Source: Gammaproteobacteria bacterium (GTDB lineage: Bacteria; Pseudomonadota; Gammaproteobacteria; JASBUN01). From it: DNA of 64,000 bases. The position numbers were made by a program, and so were the translations under genes. Each line of letters opens with the position of its first letter. The first letter of the stretch is position 1. A model generated the notes under the pieces. That model had not been told where the DNA came from. It did not search any database and worked only from the letters and a program-made list of their open reading frames with translations. The stretch is taken from the NCBI GenBank assembly GCA_030147845.1, contig JASBUN010000046.1:128430-192429 (forward strand), written 5' to 3'. Positions 54,004 through 64,000 of this stretch are shown piece after piece.

Positions 54004-54293
54004 GTACTCTCCTCCTGCGAGAAATCAACGCGCTTTTGGAACAACTCCGAGGTTGGATACGTTTTGATGATTTCATCGGTCACGGTATTGCGTTCGGCGA
54101 TAAACCAGTACGACGTCGCCGTGTGACACCACCACTCATGTACTAACCCGGCTGGATTTTGGTGAAAGAACAAGTATTCCGCCCAGACGTCGGAAGCATC
54201 GGTGACCGGATTCGGCATGCTCTCGACCTCACCCCCATAGGTGAACTCGGAGATATTCCGCCAGCCGTTTAATGGACAACGCATGAGTTTCAT
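54000..54293 (-). CDS. mgdB: N-methylglutamate dehydrogenase / sarcosine oxidase, delta-type subunit
   Basis: 97 residues. Starts MKLMRCPLNGWRNISEFTYG; the zinc knuckle of classical SoxD is CPxCG, but here the second Cys is Asn (CPLNG). WWCHTATSYWFIAERNTVTD is the family's conserved C-terminal block. The CPLNG form is, as I recall, the variant found in N-methylglutamate dehydrogenase clusters. Overlaps mgdC. Confidence 0.8.
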   Translation of the reverse strand: MKLMRCPLNGWRNISEFTYGGEVESMPNPVTDASDVWAEYLFFHQNPAGLVHEWWCHTATSYWFIAERNTVTDEIIKTYPTSELFQKRVDFSQEEST

Positions 54294-54302
54294 AGCCGTC
54301 CC

Positions 54303-55544
54303 TCAATGACTCGCGGCCGTAGCCCCGGCTTCGTTGATCTGCCGAAACTGGTAGAAGCGATCCAGGGAAAATGGTTTGATCAAATCGGGAACCCGTTGAG
54401 TGGCAATCAGCTCGGCCATGGTAACGCCACAAATCGGCGTCGCCTTGAAACCCCACGTTCCCCATCCCGCATCCAGGTAGTAGTTTTCTAACGGGCTCAA
54501 GCCCATGATCGGACTGTAGTCGGGCGTCATATCGGTGATACCAGCCCACTGGCGCAGCAAGCGCATCTGCCCCAAGAACGGCAATACTTCCATCGCGGCG
54601 GCGGCAAGCGACTCTTTCATCTCGAGTGTAGAACGCGTGTTATAGAGTGGATAGGGGTCTGAACCGCCGCCGATGACAAATTCGCCACGTGATGTCTGCT
54701 GCACATACACATGGTACTGAGGTGAACTGACCAACGGCCCGAGCACGGGTTTATAGGGTTGCGTTACCATCGCTTGCAGAGGAAAGGTGTGAATCGGTAG
54801 ATGAATACCGGCCATTCTGCCGACTACGCTGCTGTTTCCGGCGACGGCCTGGACCACGCAACCGCACTGTATTTTCCCGCGGTTGGTATTTACCGCTTTA
54901 ACCCTTCCGGATTCGATATCGAGACCTGTCACCGTGGTGAGCTGATGCAATTCAACGCCCCGTTCGCACGCACCCTTGGCATAACCCCAGACCACGGCGT
55001 CATGCCGTGCGGTACCGCCGTCGGCGTGCCATAAACCCGCCAGAATGGGAAACCGTGCGTGCTCCGACATATTGAGCATCGGCACCAACTCTCGAATTTC
55101 ATCCAGCCCGATAACTTCCGAACGCACGCCCAAGTGTTTGTTTACCTCCGCGCGCCAACGAAAACTACGAATCGCCGCATCAGTGTGCGCAAGCGTAAGC
55201 TGCCCGCGATTTTCCCACATGATGTTGTAGCCAAATTCGTTACTGAGACCGCGAAATAACTTGAGCGAATCACGATAAAAACACACGCCCTCTTCGGTCA
55301 GATAATTGGCCCGTATGACGGCCGTGTTGCGCGCCGTGTTACCACCGCCCAAATAACCTTTCTCAAGAATGACGACGTTCTTGACACCGTGATATTTCGA
55401 CAGGTAATAGGCAATGGCGGCACCGTGACCGCCGCCACCGATAATGACCACGTCATAGTGGTCCTTTAACTCTTTTCTACTGTTGAAGTGACGGTGCCCA
55501 GGGTACGACCGGCTGAGTCCATACTTGATCAGCGCATGCGGCAT
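54303..55544 (-). CDS. mgdA: N-methylglutamate dehydrogenase / sarcosine oxidase, beta-type subunit
   Basis: 413 residues. FAD-dependent amine oxidase fold: YDVVIIGGGGHGAAIAYYLS; EKGYLGGGNTARNTAVIRAN (covalent-flavin-region motif of the family); and LDAGWGTWGFKATPICGVTM near the end. Oxidises the N-methyl amine and passes electrons to the alpha subunit. ATG at 55544 overlaps a small upstream ORF. Confidence 0.85.
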   Translation of the reverse strand: MPHALIKYGLSRSYPGHRHFNSRKELKDHYDVVIIGGGGHGAAIAYYLSKYHGVKNVVILEKGYLGGGNTARNTAVIRANYLTEEGVCFYRDSLKLFRGLSNEFGYNIMWENRGQLTLAHTDAAIRSFRWRAEVNKHLGVRSEVIGLDEIRELVPMLNMSEHARFPILAGLWHADGGTARHDAVVWGYAKGACERGVELHQLTTVTGLDIESGRVKAVNTNRGKIQCGCVVQAVAGNSSVVGRMAGIHLPIHTFPLQAMVTQPYKPVLGPLVSSPQYHVYVQQTSRGEFVIGGGSDPYPLYNTRSTLEMKESLAAAAMEVLPFLGQMRLLRQWAGITDMTPDYSPIMGLSPLENYYLDAGWGTWGFKATPICGVTMAELIATQRVPDLIKPFSLDRFYQFRQINEAGATAASH

Positions 55545-55685
55545 AACAGTCTCTCAAATTCTTCTATCGACGCAATATCGAGCGTCGGATTCGAAATTAA
55601 CAATTGCATGTGCTTAGCGAACGAAAACTCATTGAGTTTGTCCCGGCAAGCCCCAGATCGCAACGTAATCGGTTATCAGCGACAT
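55529..55685 (-). other. small ORF pair upstream of mgdA, possible frameshifted gene or leader
   Basis: ATG 55685 has a strong GAGGAGAGG site and encodes 18 codons (MSLITDYVAIWGLPGQTQ) ending at 55629. In the next frame an ORF (TTG 55663) continues with DKLNEFSFAKHMQLLIS to a stop at 55529 inside the mgdA start. Joined by a one-base shift they would give one protein of about 50 residues. Could be a true small gene with a sequence error, a programmed shift or a leader. Confidence 0.35.
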
Positions 55686-55756
55686 TGTCCTCTCCTCATG
55701 CCGCTACTTGCAACCGATAGCACATCCCTGTGACGGCGTGTCGAGCTCATCCCGAC

Positions 55757-56488
55757 TTATAGGCTGCGGCCGATACTGAATACGAAGCGACCGCGATAGT
55801 TGCCAAAGCCGGTGTCTGGCTGATAGGCATTCGGCTGATTGGTATCGCTATAGCGGACGCCAACGTTAAAGCCGACGATTTTTCTGCTTATCCCAACGGA
55901 GTAATGATTCCAATCCGGTCCATATTTGGATTTATTGTTGATGTTTTCACGACCGACCGTTGCCGACCAGGAAAACCCTGCGGGTAAATCGCCACTGGCG
56001 GTCAACTCATAGTTGGTCGCGCTGGTGCCGGCATGGAAATAATTGTTCGCATACTGCACACCCAGCTTCAGCTTGACCGGACCGACCGGATAGGAAAGTG
56101 AACCCCACACTTCATTGAAGTCATAGTTGGTAACGGTGCCGGGATAGGTGTAGTTGAGAAACGAGACATCATAGCCAAGCTTGGAATTGGAAAACGTGTT
56201 CGCAAAGCCGACATATTGATCGAATTCCAGGTAGATATCGGTAGTCGCGAACTTGCTATTGGACATGAACACGCCGGCGTAGAATCCGCTTGGATGCGCG
56301 TAATCCAACGTACCCTGGACTGCCGGATCACCACGCGTTAACGATACTCCACGGAAGATATAATCGGACACCATAGTGACCGAGCCACTGAAATTCTTGG
56401 CGGCGAACGCGCCCTCCTCCGCTTGCACCGTACCAGAGGCCATCACTATGAAGGCCAATACCGATAGCATGGATATGACTTTTTTCAT
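55757..56488 (-). CDS. TorF-family putative porin
   Basis: 243 residues. Signal peptide (MLSVLAFIVMASGTVQAEE), then a barrel with NFSGSVTMVSDYIFRGVSLT, the TorF family start, GFYAGVFMSNSKF and the terminal strand GRFVFSIGRSL. An outer-membrane channel placed between etfA and mgdA on the same strand suggests uptake of amines or related substrates. Confidence 0.82.
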   Translation of the reverse strand: MKKVISMLSVLAFIVMASGTVQAEEGAFAAKNFSGSVTMVSDYIFRGVSLTRGDPAVQGTLDYAHPSGFYAGVFMSNSKFATTDIYLEFDQYVGFANTFSNSKLGYDVSFLNYTYPGTVTNYDFNEVWGSLSYPVGPVKLKLGVQYANNYFHAGTSATNYELTASGDLPAGFSWSATVGRENINNKSKYGPDWNHYSVGISRKIVGFNVGVRYSDTNQPNAYQPDTGFGNYRGRFVFSIGRSL

Positions 56489-56773
56489 TATATTATCTCC
56501 TGTAGTGCCATGACGCTTTAGCTTGCGATGACGTATTCACCCTATTTGCCTCAAGGCCGACTAAAGGGTGAAATCAAAACATCGGACGATAACTCCCATC
56601 AGCATTACCGATCCGACGGGCCGGGAGTCGGGTACTGCACTTTCCATTACGATGGTGTTATGCGCACCGGAATGGCGCAATTCCTCGTGCGTATTAACAC
56701 CTTCTGGGTAGGCGAATTAAAAGTCCGTCACTCGCATTCGATGACTGTCGTCAGCGACCACGCGGCGGCCGAC

Positions 56774-57736
56774 TCATTGGAAGTGCTGCTTCAATTCTTC
56801 GGCAATATCAAATAGGTCGGCAACAATACCGTAGCGGGCGATATTGAAGATGGACGCCTCGGCGTCCGTATTTACCGCGACAATGGTTTGGACGTGTTTC
56901 ATGCCCGCCATATGCTGCACCGAACCGGAAATACCCATCGCCAGATAGAGCTTGCAATTGCTTACGGTTTTTCCGGACTGCCCGACTTGGCGCGATTTCG
57001 GTAACCAACCGTTGTCGGCAATGGGTCTGGAGCAGCCCAGTGTGAAACCCATTTGGTCGGCGAGTTCATTGAACTGCTCGACGTTGTCTTCTTCGGCAAT
57101 CCCCCGACCGATGGACAATATGTATTCGGCCTGAGCAATATCGACATCGCCGCTGGTATCGGGCGCGTGAAAGCCGATATGGCGAGTCCGCGGTTCTACC
57201 GCTGGCGCCTGAAACTCACTAATCGCCGGCGTTGCGCTCGTTTCGCTGGGTTTATACGTATTTCCGCGGATGGTCAGTACCACCGTTTCTTTGTGAGGAA
57301 AATCCAGTTCCATGTGCATTTTCTCGGCGTAAGCGGCGCGAACTGCAACCGGTTTCCCGTCCTCATATCGAATCTCGAAGACATCCGTGGCGCAACCGTA
57401 ACGCCGTTTTGCGGCGACAACCGGCATGAAGCTCCAGGCGTCGACGCCGTGCGGCGCAAGGATAAGTTGTGGTTTCCGCTCGTCCGCGACCGCCAGCACG
57501 ACGCTTTCATAGTAGTCCGGCTGAAACTCCGCTTGCGGGACCGACACCTTAATGATTTCATCCACGCCGCCGACGCTCAACGCCTTTACGTACTGGTCGG
57601 GCTTGTCGGCAATAATGACAACACTGATCTTATTACCGGTAGCCTGCTTCAGCTCGGTCGCCGCCGTGATCACTTCCAAAGTTCCCGGGTTCAGTTCGCC
57701 GCTTCGATGCGAGGCAATCACCAGTATTTCGGCCAT
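56774..57736 (-). CDS. etfA: electron transfer flavoprotein alpha subunit
   Basis: 320 residues. The FAD domain has SRPIADNGWLPKSRQVGQSG and LAMGISGSVQHMAGMKH. N-terminal domain: EILVIASHRSGELNPGTLEV. EtfAB accepts electrons from the amine dehydrogenase. The start overlaps the etfB stop by one base (TAATG). Confidence 0.93.
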   Translation of the reverse strand: MAEILVIASHRSGELNPGTLEVITAATELKQATGNKISVVIIADKPDQYVKALSVGGVDEIIKVSVPQAEFQPDYYESVVLAVADERKPQLILAPHGVDAWSFMPVVAAKRRYGCATDVFEIRYEDGKPVAVRAAYAEKMHMELDFPHKETVVLTIRGNTYKPSETSATPAISEFQAPAVEPRTRHIGFHAPDTSGDVDIAQAEYILSIGRGIAEEDNVEQFNELADQMGFTLGCSRPIADNGWLPKSRQVGQSGKTVSNCKLYLAMGISGSVQHMAGMKHVQTIVAVNTDAEASIFNIARYGIVADLFDIAEELKQHFQ

Positions 57737-58533
57737 TACGCGTCTCCCCTCAGTTCCTTGATAATTTCCGCCAAACGTGTCGCCTGCTCTGCAGGCGTAC
57801 CTTCGATCAACTCTGCCTGTCCTTTTTCCGGAATGTACATGCGGCGCACCTGAGAAAGAGAGCCCGCCTCACCCACTTCTTGCGGACTCAAGCCGAGTTC
57901 GGACGGCGTCAATGTCTCCAACGGCTTCGCTTTGGCCTGTTTGATGCCACGTAATGACGCATAACGTGGTTCGTTGATACCGAGCTGAATGGTCATCACC
58001 GCCGGAAGCTGGATTGCCAATTCTTCTTCAATGCCACCCTCGAGTTCTCGGCGAACATTGGCTTCGGAAGCCTCGGGATCGAGATCCAGGCGCGAAACCA
58101 CGGCAATGTGCGCCCAGCCCAATTCCGCCGCGGCGCACATACCGGTCTGCGCGTAGGCGTGATCCGAGGCCAACGTGCCCGCTAAAACCATCGTTGCCTG
58201 TTCCCGCTTCGCCACGGCAGCGAGCAGATGGCCAATCACCATAGGATCCGAACCCTCCAGCGATTCGTCCCAGACGCGTATGCCACGCTCGCCACCCTTC
58301 GCCAAGCACTTGCGGAGACCGGCCTCGGCGCGCTCGGGACCGACAGTGACCGGGATTGCTTCGATTTTGTCCGGGAATTTTTCCGCTAGTTGCAGCGCGA
58401 CTTCCCATGAGTAGTCGTCCCATTCATTCAATTGGTAGTCGAGATAGTCCGGATCGGCGTCACACCCATCCTCGCGGATCTCGAAGTCTTCGTCCAACGC
58501 CGCTACTAGTTTTATCGCCACGAGAATTTTCAT
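57736..58533 (-). CDS. etfB: electron transfer flavoprotein beta subunit
   Basis: 265 residues. ILVAIKLVAALDEDFEI at the start, VTVGPERAEAGLRKCLAKGG, and the AMP/FAD-site stretch ATMVLAGTLASDHAYAQTG. Partner of EtfA. Follows the repeat-protein gene by 58 bp. Confidence 0.92.
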   Translation of the reverse strand: MKILVAIKLVAALDEDFEIREDGCDADPDYLDYQLNEWDDYSWEVALQLAEKFPDKIEAIPVTVGPERAEAGLRKCLAKGGERGIRVWDESLEGSDPMVIGHLLAAVAKREQATMVLAGTLASDHAYAQTGMCAAAELGWAHIAVVSRLDLDPEASEANVRRELEGGIEEELAIQLPAVMTIQLGINEPRYASLRGIKQAKAKPLETLTPSELGLSPQEVGEAGSLSQVRRMYIPEKGQAELIEGTPAEQATRLAEIIKELRGDA

Positions 58534-58591
58534 AGCCTCACCTCTATTGCCATCAACACTGTTCGGTCGCGGTGTCTTCGGCCTAAACTAC

Positions 58592-59965
58592 TCAAACAAC
58601 GGAACCGCCAGTGAGACGACGCACGTATTGCTGCGTCGCGGTAAATCGAACCTGTGCATCAGGATCATCCAACATCCGTTTCAACGCTTGACTATCCAAG
58701 GCGGGATGCATGGCTAGGCACGCGCGGTTGAGCGGGTACGGATCCTCGCATAACGAATCGAGCACCTGCGCCGATGCGCTGCGATTGCGTATCACGGCGC
58801 GGCGAACATCTTTGTCGCCATGTCCGGCAAGGCGCGTCAGAACGTGAACACGGCTGGCGGGATTCTGGGCGACGCCGGCAAGCACGTCGAGACTCGAATC
58901 CTGCTCGAATGCATCGATAAGTTCCGGCGGACAATCTTGGCGGTATGCCACTGCTGCGCGTACCCAGGCGCATTCGTCCCTCGCCAACGCCGCTATCAAC
59001 TCCGGCGGGCTGCCTGGATTGCGCGCAACGCCCCGGCGAACCTCCTCATGTTTGTCCTGCGCCAAATGAGCCAAAGCTTCGCGGCTTACGCTCGGGTTAC
59101 GCGCAAGCCATCTGCGCACCCAGCTATCGTCGTCCGCCGCGAGTCGATCGACCAGTACGGCGCCCAACCCGCCGCGTCGCGCTTCACACCGGCGTACGCG
59201 CGCGCTGGCGTCCGGAGTTGTCGGTAGCTCGCACGTCGACGTGCGTGGATTGCGCACAACCGCGGCGCGGACCTCGGACGCCGCGTCGGACGCCATCGCG
59301 CGCAGCCCGTTTATCGACATATTCGGATTACTCGCCGCTTTGCGCCGCAACAAAATAACGTCGCTCCGCATAGCTTCCTCCAGCGCTGTCTTCGAACAGT
59401 TCGCATGTGCAGCCACCTCGCCTCGAACAAATATGTCACCGGTAGCCCACAGCTTATCCAGCACTGCTGTGGGCGCCGCCGGATTACGCGCCAACAGTTT
59501 ATTTCCAGTCTCTGACACTGCTCCACTAATACGCTCCAACAACTCCGCTGAGGCGCCATGATTACCGGCAATTGCCTCGGCAATGGCGCCGTCGGATTTC
59601 CACGGCAACGCCTCCAATAGTTCGGGCCGCATGTTGCGATGCTTGGCCAGCACACGCGATAGTTCTGCCGAGTTGTAATGCCACGTCAAATACACCAAGG
59701 TCTGCGTCGGCGTAACGGCGTTTCCCGCAACCAACGACACCAAGCGCCTGTCTTCACTTCGGCCTAATGCATCCAATAGAGTTGCCGGTGCATAACCAGC
59801 CCGCGCAAAGTCACGCGCGACGCGTGGAAATGACCGCACAACCCCCTCAAGCGCCTTTCCAGCCGACCGACCGACGCAATACCCATACAGAGCCGCACAA
59901 CGAAACGGATCGGATGCGCGGATAGCCGCGCGGCTCAGATCTTGCAATATCCGTGCACTACCCAT
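58592..59965 (-). CDS. leucine-rich-variant (LRV)/HEAT-like repeat protein
   Basis: 457 residues from ATG 59965 (GGAG nine bases upstream); a TTG at 60010 would add 15 residues. Many units of about 24 residues like VRRGVARNPGSPPELIAALA and VRAAVAYRQDCPPELIDAF form an alpha-solenoid. No Cys cluster of the iron-sulfur LRV type is seen at the N-terminus. It lies between dgcB-like and etfB genes on the same strand, five bases from the former, so is almost certainly in the operon. Role unknown; perhaps a scaffold for the electron-transfer complex. Confidence 0.8.
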   Translation of the reverse strand: MGSARILQDLSRAAIRASDPFRCAALYGYCVGRSAGKALEGVVRSFPRVARDFARAGYAPATLLDALGRSEDRRLVSLVAGNAVTPTQTLVYLTWHYNSAELSRVLAKHRNMRPELLEALPWKSDGAIAEAIAGNHGASAELLERISGAVSETGNKLLARNPAAPTAVLDKLWATGDIFVRGEVAAHANCSKTALEEAMRSDVILLRRKAASNPNMSINGLRAMASDAASEVRAAVVRNPRTSTCELPTTPDASARVRRCEARRGGLGAVLVDRLAADDDSWVRRWLARNPSVSREALAHLAQDKHEEVRRGVARNPGSPPELIAALARDECAWVRAAVAYRQDCPPELIDAFEQDSSLDVLAGVAQNPASRVHVLTRLAGHGDKDVRRAVIRNRSASAQVLDSLCEDPYPLNRACLAMHPALDSQALKRMLDDPDAQVRFTATQQYVRRLTGGSVV

Positions 59966-60015
59966 AAGCGCGAACTCCGGCGAACCGGGCTCTACCTCGG
60001 CATCGCTCAAAGCAG

Positions 60016-62169
60016 CTACGCCGTCTCCGGAACGTCGTGGCTAAACGGCTGCTCAGTTCCCGCTTGCATACAGGCATCGACCAACTCGATCAGTTCGCGC
60101 ACGGCAATTTTCTGTTCATTTCCGGTCGACTTGACCGCGTCCTCGAACATGTTCATACACTTCGGACAACTCACGACGAACACTTCCAAGCCTTCGATTG
60201 CCGCTGCCTCTTGCATTCGGTTCTCGGCGGGCTTTTGCAATTCAATTGGGTCCGGCGTCCAAATCCGCCCGCCACCGGCACCGCAACAGAACGAGTTATC
60301 GCGCGAACGGTCCATTTCCACCAACTCGGCGCCGATACGGTTCAAGGCATCCCTGGGTGCGTCGTAGCCGTTATTAAGACGACCGAGATGGCAAGGGTCA
60401 TGAAAGGTGACGCGCCGATCGAGTTTTCCGCTTAATTTTATTACGCCGGTCTCCAACATCCGCTGGATCATGCTGCTCGCATGTTCAACGTTGTATACGC
60501 CGCCAAACTGCGGGTACTCATTTTTTAGTGTGTTGTACGAGTGCGGATCAGTGGTTACGATATGCTTGAACTCACATTCCGCCAACGCCGCGATGTTCGC
60601 TTCCGCCAGGTGCTCATAGAGCCCTTCCTCACCAACACGACGGACATCGTTGCCGGCATTCATCTCGGCTTCATATAGAATTCCGAAATCCACTCCAGCG
60701 GCATGCAGTACACGCGCAAACGCTTGCGAAACTTTCTGATATCGAGGATCGAAGGAGGCAAAGTCACCAACGAACCACAGTACGTCGACGGCTTCCTTGC
60801 GTGCATCCTTTATTGGAAAATCGAGTTTCTTGGTCCAAGCCGCCCGCTTGCGCTTATTTTCGCCAAACGAGTTGCCTTTGTTTTGTATGTTTTGCAGCGC
60901 CGTTTGTACGGCAGGATCCATATCGCCTTTGTCGACCAGAGCTCTGCGCATCTCGACGATCATGGGCACATGCTCGATTCCGACGGGACAAATCTCGACA
61001 CAGGCAGCGCAGGTTCGACATGCCCATAGCGTCTCCGCGCGCACTTGGTGCAGTCCTCGCCCCAAGACGGTCAAGTCCTCGTCCGCCGGAAGCGCGTACC
61101 GTTCCAAATTTGTGTGCGAAAACTCTCTGATGCTTAAAACAAGATCGCGAGGTGACAGGGGGTAGCCGGTCGCTTTGGCCGGGCATGCCTCGTGACAGCG
61201 ACCGCACTTCGTACATGCATCGACCTGCCAAAGGTAGCGACGGGAAAAATCCGTAATTTTGGAATAGCCTATTCGATTCGCGTCCAGATCGGCCGTCGGC
61301 AGTCGGGCCGCCGGCTTGTCGTCACGCAAGGACAACGACACCATAGCGGTAAGGATATGTTTGACTTTCGTGTAAGGAATGAGGGCGATAAACACCAATG
61401 CGATAAGACCGTGCCCCCACCATAACCACATTCGCAACGCTGCGCCCGCCGCCGGTCCGACTCCGGCCGCCTTCAGTCCATAGGCAACCGCAGCACCGAC
61501 GGGAGACCACCATCGGTAGTCCCAAACACTAGGATCTGTTTGCAACCAAACCAGCCGTGCCGCCTCGAGCAGGAATCCGGTCATCGCGATAATGATCAGA
61601 GCCCATAGAAACGTCCAGTCTTCTATGCGGTAGTCCCGCCGCGTATAGTCCGGGTCGGCTTCACTTCGATCCGGACGCTTATAGTTCAACTTGGGCGGCG
61701 CCAACCACTTCCGCCGATACATCATGTACAGCAGCCCGGCGATCAGCCAGAGGCCGGCAATATCCAGCGTTAATGAAAACAGCAGATAAAATGTTCCGTA
61801 CCAAAAACGAATTCCAAGAAGAGGATGAAGGATATCGTATTGAAGCGTGATCGTTGACGTGCCGATAAACAGAAGCGTGAAGCCGAAAAAAATGTACGCA
61901 TGTGCTTTGCCGGCCGGTCGATCACGCCGCTTGATACCACGGTGCGTCAGCATATCGGCCAGCATGCGCCGGAATCCCGCCAACCCTGAATGCGTAGCGG
62001 ACGTCGTTCCGCGATGGTATTTTCGAATCTGGATGTAGCATCCGTAGGCAAACACCGCAATCGCGGTGAACGCGACGACGTAGAACGAAAAAATCATCCA
62101 GCCGGAAAAATCCTGGAAAAGAATTCGAGTAACGTGTTCCGCACTCTGGCCGTCTACAATCAAACTCAT
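60016..62169 (-). CDS. DgcB-like membrane iron-sulfur oxidoreductase
   Basis: 717 residues from ATG 62169. N-terminal half has about five or six membrane helices (IFSFYVVAFTAIAVFAYG, LLFIGTSTITL, FLWALIIIAMTGFLLEA). Then two 4Fe-4S sites: C319-x2-C-x2-C-x3-CP (ACTKCGRCHEACP) and C384-x2-C-x2-C-x3-CP (CRTCAACVEICP). Two CCG domains follow: FHDPCHLGRL, FCCGAGGGRIW and SCPKCMNMF. This is the DgcB/heterodisulfide-reductase-like layout, thought to move electrons from ETF to quinone. Upstream neighbour is the amine dehydrogenase. Confidence 0.88.
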   Translation of the reverse strand: MSLIVDGQSAEHVTRILFQDFSGWMIFSFYVVAFTAIAVFAYGCYIQIRKYHRGTTSATHSGLAGFRRMLADMLTHRGIKRRDRPAGKAHAYIFFGFTLLFIGTSTITLQYDILHPLLGIRFWYGTFYLLFSLTLDIAGLWLIAGLLYMMYRRKWLAPPKLNYKRPDRSEADPDYTRRDYRIEDWTFLWALIIIAMTGFLLEAARLVWLQTDPSVWDYRWWSPVGAAVAYGLKAAGVGPAAGAALRMWLWWGHGLIALVFIALIPYTKVKHILTAMVSLSLRDDKPAARLPTADLDANRIGYSKITDFSRRYLWQVDACTKCGRCHEACPAKATGYPLSPRDLVLSIREFSHTNLERYALPADEDLTVLGRGLHQVRAETLWACRTCAACVEICPVGIEHVPMIVEMRRALVDKGDMDPAVQTALQNIQNKGNSFGENKRKRAAWTKKLDFPIKDARKEAVDVLWFVGDFASFDPRYQKVSQAFARVLHAAGVDFGILYEAEMNAGNDVRRVGEEGLYEHLAEANIAALAECEFKHIVTTDPHSYNTLKNEYPQFGGVYNVEHASSMIQRMLETGVIKLSGKLDRRVTFHDPCHLGRLNNGYDAPRDALNRIGAELVEMDRSRDNSFCCGAGGGRIWTPDPIELQKPAENRMQEAAAIEGLEVFVVSCPKCMNMFEDAVKSTGNEQKIAVRELIELVDACMQAGTEQPFSHDVPETA

Positions 62170-62318
62170 AGCGTAACTCGCGGATTTTCGGCAAGACGAA
62201 CCATCGATCGAGTGACTGCACGCAATCGGAACACCGAGCAAGCTTGTGCGCGATATACCGCGCGCCCGCCCCGCTCAAAGGACGGACGCGCGCCGGGGAC
62301 GGTAGCCACGTTAGACGG

Positions 62319-64000
<1,682 letters not shown>

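Noticed and set aside
50365-55544. Plain sarcosine oxidase soxBDAG
   Set aside because: Possible, but the CPLNG delta subunit and the amine-dehydrogenase context favour N-methylglutamate dehydrogenase; kept as the alternative.
56528-56815. 95-codon + strand frame near the porin promoter
   Set aside because: Overlaps the etfA end, has no ribosome site and no recognisable pattern; treated as chance.
57053-57853. 266-codon + strand frame
   Set aside because: Antisense across etfA and etfB; no motif of its own.

Overview
This looks like chromosomal DNA from a free-living gammaproteobacterium, probably a respiring sulfur- and methylated-amine-using environmental bacterium. The reasons are a RelA-type (p)ppGpp synthetase, a TamA/TamB pair, Slt transglycosylase, a DUF2835 protein, a TorF-family porin and a SQR/TusA/DsrE sulfur-handling operon. 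Base composition is fairly high in G+C and even, apart from one clearly AT-rich gene (15352-16287). The taxon is inferred from gene content, not shown directly. I found no tRNA, rRNA, CRISPR array, prophage or transposase.

Layout. 1-12.5 kb: start of relA running off the left edge, small conserved proteins, a NERD protein, slt, a spermidine-synthase-like protein, a retropepsin-like protein, two CorA-superfamily transporters (CorA and ZntB) flanking an orphan solute-binding protein, and a palindrome-rich tandem repeat (9653-10184). 12.6-16.3 kb: a DUF748 envelope protein and the AT-rich methyltransferase. 16.3-28.2 kb: a dense signalling block with PP2C phosphatase, a conserved small protein, a HEAT-repeat Ser/Thr kinase, two tandem PilT-like ATPases, an FHA protein, a MinD/FlhG-like ATPase with a long C-terminal extension, an HDOD protein and a REC-GGDEF-EAL protein. 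28.4-31.5 kb: operon dsrE-tusA-sqr-DUF1641. 31.5-37 kb: tamA-tamB. 37.4-39.8 kb: PRC-barrel protein, small lipoprotein, DUF1328 protein and a MerR regulator with a recognisable 19-bp-spacer promoter. 40-49.2 kb: a polysaccharide cluster (three glycosyltransferases, a fused ABC exporter, a divergent nucleotide-sugar dehydrogenase, an outer-membrane protein and a histidine phosphatase). 49.2-64 kb: a one-direction methylated-amine cluster on the minus strand: trimethylamine/dimethylamine-dehydrogenase-family enzyme (running off the right edge), a DgcB-like membrane Fe-S protein, a leucine-rich-variant repeat protein, EtfB/EtfA, a porin, mgdABCD-like (sarcosine-oxidase-family) subunits and FolD.

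How they may work together. In the right-hand cluster the amine dehydrogenase would pass electrons to ETF and then through the DgcB-like protein to quinone. The four-subunit enzyme would demethylate N-methylglutamate (or sarcosine), and FolD would oxidise the folate-bound one-carbon unit. The signalling block pairs a kinase, a phosphatase and a phosphothreonine reader with two retraction-type ATPases, a polarity-type ATPase and a c-di-GMP protein, yet has no pilus structural genes. It is the best candidate here for an undescribed system: a phosphorylation-controlled pilus-motor or positioning module.
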